Below, piece after piece: positions 6,461 to 7,223 of a DNA stretch of 7,223 nucleotides; the stretch's first letter is position 1; every line of letters begins with the position of its first letter. The stretch spans positions 1 through 7,223 of the forward strand of contig JAJYRF010000049.1 of the NCBI GenBank assembly GCA_021794255.1. Direction: 5' to 3'. The notes below the pieces were generated by a model. It had not been told where the DNA came from, made no database searches, and was given only the letters and a program-made list of their open reading frames with translations. The position numbers and the translations under genes are program-made. This DNA is from a bacterium. GTDB lineage: Bacteria > SZUA-79 > Acidulodesulfobacterales > Acidulodesulfobacteraceae.

Positions 6461-6490
6461 ATTTAAATATTATTTAAATAATATTTAAAT
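6461..6490. repeat. Perfect 30-bp A/T palindrome
   Basis: ATTTAAATATTATTT (6461-6475) is followed directly by its exact reverse complement (6476-6490). It contains nested ATTTAAAT units. Its centre lies about 150 bp upstream of the cytochrome promoter. Confidence 0.65.
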
Positions 6491-6522
6491 AATAACGATA
6501 TAAATAATTAAATTTAGAGTTC

Positions 6523-6571
6523 GGTTTTAAAATTTAAATCATTAAAAACGGTTTGGTTTTAAAATTTAAAT
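6523..6571 (+). repeat. 17-bp direct repeat pair upstream of the cytochrome c promoter
   Basis: GGTTTTAAAATTTAAAT occurs exactly at 6523-6539 and 6555-6571, with starts 32 bp apart, about three helical turns. Each copy holds a partly palindromic TTAAAATTTAA core. Position and spacing are what one expects of paired regulator sites, but no known factor can be named. Confidence 0.5.
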
Positions 6572-6575
6572 GACA

Positions 6576-6610
6576 GTAAATAAAAAAGTATGTTACGGTA
6601 AATAAAAAAA
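6576..6610 (+). repeat. Direct repeat pair abutting the -35 box of the cytochrome c promoter
   Basis: GTAAATAAAAAA occurs at 6576-6587 and again at 6598-6609 (with one more A at 6610), with starts 22 bp apart, about two helical turns. The downstream copy ends two bases before the -35 box. It could be an activator site or an A-rich UP-like element. Confidence 0.45.
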
Positions 6611-6612
6611 TA

Positions 6613-6641
6613 TTGACTTTAATTGAATAATTTATTAATAT
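6613..6641 (+). promoter_or_regulatory. Candidate sigma-70-type promoter of the cytochrome c gene
   Basis: TTGACT (6613-6618, 5 of 6 consensus positions) lies 17 bases upstream of TAATAT (6636-6641, 4 of 6). An overlapping TATAAA at 6639-6644 fits the -10 consensus better but would need a 20-base spacer. Transcription would begin near 6648, giving a leader of about 40 bases. Confidence 0.5.
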
Positions 6642-6672
6642 AAAAACATTTATGATGGTATATAGCATAAAA

Positions 6673-6682
6673 AAGGAGGTGA
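6673..6682 (+). promoter_or_regulatory. Near-perfect Shine-Dalgarno sequence for the cytochrome c gene
   Basis: AAGGAGGTGA complements the 3' end of 16S rRNA over ten bases and ends 7 bases before ATG 6690. It is by far the strongest ribosome site in the window. It fixes the start and suggests high expression. Confidence 0.85.
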
Positions 6683-6689
6683 ATAATTT

Positions 6690-7037
6690 ATGAAAAAAAT
6701 TACAGGTATTTTTATTATTATTTTAGGATTAATTATGGTTAATGCGTCAATGGCTTTTGCCGCTTCAGGAGCTTCTATTTTTAGTTCAGATGGCTGCATC
6801 GCCTGTCATACTATTAATGGAAACGGTGGCTCTGTCGGACCAAATCTTTCCAGTGTTGGAAGCAAAAGAAGCCTTGCTTGGATAAAAACTCAGATTACAA
6901 ATCCTTCGGCTCATTTTACATCAGGAAGTTCAGTTACAATTAACGGCAAATCTTATATGGCGATTATGCCGAGCCATAAAAATATGCAGGCTTCAGAACT
7001 AACTGCATTGGCAAGCTATTTAGAATCTTTGAAATAA
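6690..7037 (+). CDS. Small secreted monohaem class I c-type cytochrome
   Basis: Predicted periplasmic electron carrier. The 115-aa precursor begins with a Sec signal peptide: a Lys pair, a hydrophobic core at about 5-19, and a likely cut after Ala-Phe-Ala near residue 24. That leaves a mature protein of about 90 residues. The haem-binding motif CIACH (Cys36, Cys39, His40) attaches haem c, with His40 as proximal ligand. The GGSVGPNLSSVGSKR segment that follows is typical of class I cytochromes. Met93 in AIMPSHKNM is the probable second axial ligand. The C-terminal helix (ASELTALASYLESL) matches the family's usual last helix. The fold resembles the cytochrome c domains found in oxidase subunits and small soluble carriers. 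No oxidase or dehydrogenase gene is adjacent, so its partner is unknown. It has its own promoter and a very strong ribosome site, so it is likely monocistronic and well expressed. Confidence 0.93.
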   Translation: MKKITGIFIIILGLIMVNASMAFAASGASIFSSDGCIACHTINGNGGSVGPNLSSVGSKRSLAWIKTQITNPSAHFTSGSSVTINGKSYMAIMPSHKNMQASELTALASYLESLK

Positions 7038-7057
7038 TTGTTTAATTTGTTATTCTT

Positions 7058-7074
7058 AATCCTGTATTAGGATT
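7058..7074 (+). terminator. Weak stem-loop after the cytochrome c gene
   Basis: AATCCT (7058-7063) and AGGATT (7069-7074) form a 6-bp stem with a 5-base loop, 20 bases past the stop codon. No proper T-tract follows (TGCAAAATATT), so it is at best a poor intrinsic terminator. It overlaps the third copy of the CTTAATCCTG motif seen at both ends of the 1643-1853 cluster. Confidence 0.3.
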
Positions 7075-7097
7075 TGCAAAATATTATAAAAACCATA

Positions 7098-7223
7098 GTC
7101 AACCACCCACGCCCTAAAGGGCGGGGCTTCAGCGCCGGTTGATAAGGGGCTTACATAGGCAAGCAGAAGTTATTTAGGTCAGGATACCTACGGATGTTGC
7201 GCAAGTCCGTAGCTCTATCGCTC
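7098..7223 (-). mobile_element. Probable right end of an IS200/IS605 (TnpB-type) element with omega-RNA-like 3' structure; runs off the window
   Basis: Base composition jumps to about half G+C at 7098. Read on the minus strand, the segment ends GAAGCCCCGCCCTTTAGGGC, then GTGGGTGGTTGAC at 7098. This closely resembles the terminal hairpin plus short tail at right ends of IS605-type elements, where the tnpB-derived guide (omega) RNA ends. The hairpin is CGCCC/GGGCG (7110-7114 with 7119-7123) around TAAA. Farther in, CTACGGA (7188-7194) and TCCGTAG (7206-7212) pair across a loop containing the palindrome TTGCGCAA. By this model the guide would be read from the flank, about 7082-7097 on the minus strand, and tnpB would lie beyond the right edge. 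Minus-strand frames here stop early (for example TAA at 7174-7176). One could hold the last few tnpB codons, but I cannot confirm it. Confidence 0.55.

Larger units (their letters stand above)
6219..6689. other. Gene-free, palindrome-rich A/T region upstream of the cytochrome c gene
   Basis: This 471-bp stretch has no supportable ORF and is close to pure A/T. It holds three long perfect inverted repeats (6282-6317, 6384-6409, 6461-6490), a smaller ATGTTAACAT palindrome (6416-6425), two pairs of direct repeats, a promoter and a strong ribosome site. The gene to its left runs leftward and the cytochrome gene rightward, so it would serve as a divergent control region. Confidence 0.6.

Noticed and set aside
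6384..6610. Possible CRISPR-like array in the repeat-rich A/T region
   Set aside because: The palindromes differ in sequence and the direct repeats occur in only two copies each with unequal spacing. There are no repeat/spacer units and no cas genes.
7174..7221. Minus-strand open frame ending TAA, possibly the C terminus of tnpB
   Set aside because: Only about 15 residues are visible (AIELRTCATSVGILT) and another frame is also open there. This is too short to assign, so it is only mentioned with the element end.

Overview
The window is very AT-rich bacterial DNA. Its genes point to a Gram-negative, probably motile organism with a respiratory chain: a two-TM methyl-accepting chemotaxis protein, a secreted monohaem cytochrome c and a membrane-anchored L,D-transpeptidase. 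Codon choice is strongly A/T-biased, and Lys/Ile/Asn-rich proteins dominate. An AT-rich deltaproteobacterium-like lineage would fit, but nothing here fixes the taxon and I hold that only weakly.

Layout. folK (HPPK, folate synthesis) runs rightward at 12-656. It converges on leftward speD (S-adenosylmethionine decarboxylase, polyamine synthesis) at 1088-1495. The 431-bp gap between them holds a small GC-richer structured patch (711-770). It also holds a 236-bp MITE-like element (811-1046) with perfect 20-bp terminal inverted repeats and a possible 5-bp target duplication. Upstream of speD lies a second repeat-rich gap (1496-1928). It contains an inverted copy of a 56-bp sequence also found inside the MITE-like element, a REP-like 'CCCGCGAAAG' repeat, and an outer 19-bp imperfect inverted repeat. 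speD therefore sits between two inverted copies of the 56-bp repeat.

Next come two large leftward genes. One encodes a 749-aa L,D-transpeptidase (1929-4178): N-terminal anchor, peptidoglycan-binding-like domain, YkuD catalytic domain with an SLGC variant motif, and a long C-terminal region that looks like a beta-propeller. The other encodes a 562-aa chemotaxis receptor (4295-5983). Upstream of the receptor lie a doubtful 63-aa membrane ORF and about 470 bp of almost pure A/T, gene-free DNA. Four perfect A/T-rich inverted repeats of 26 to 36 bp fall between 6045 and 6490. They are followed by paired direct repeats, a recognisable promoter and a near-perfect Shine-Dalgarno sequence for a rightward 115-aa cytochrome c gene (6690-7037).

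From 7098 to the window edge the base composition jumps to roughly 50% GC and the DNA folds into strong hairpins. On the minus strand this looks like the right end of an IS200/IS605 (TnpB-type) element, and so like the 3' part of an omega-RNA whose tnpB would lie outside the window.

The genes do not form one pathway. They look like separate housekeeping or envelope genes with small mobile or repetitive elements in the gaps. I found no convincing new multi-gene system. The best leads are the omega-RNA-like end, the L,D-transpeptidase/propeller architecture, the non-autonomous repeats around speD, and the palindrome cluster upstream of the cytochrome gene.
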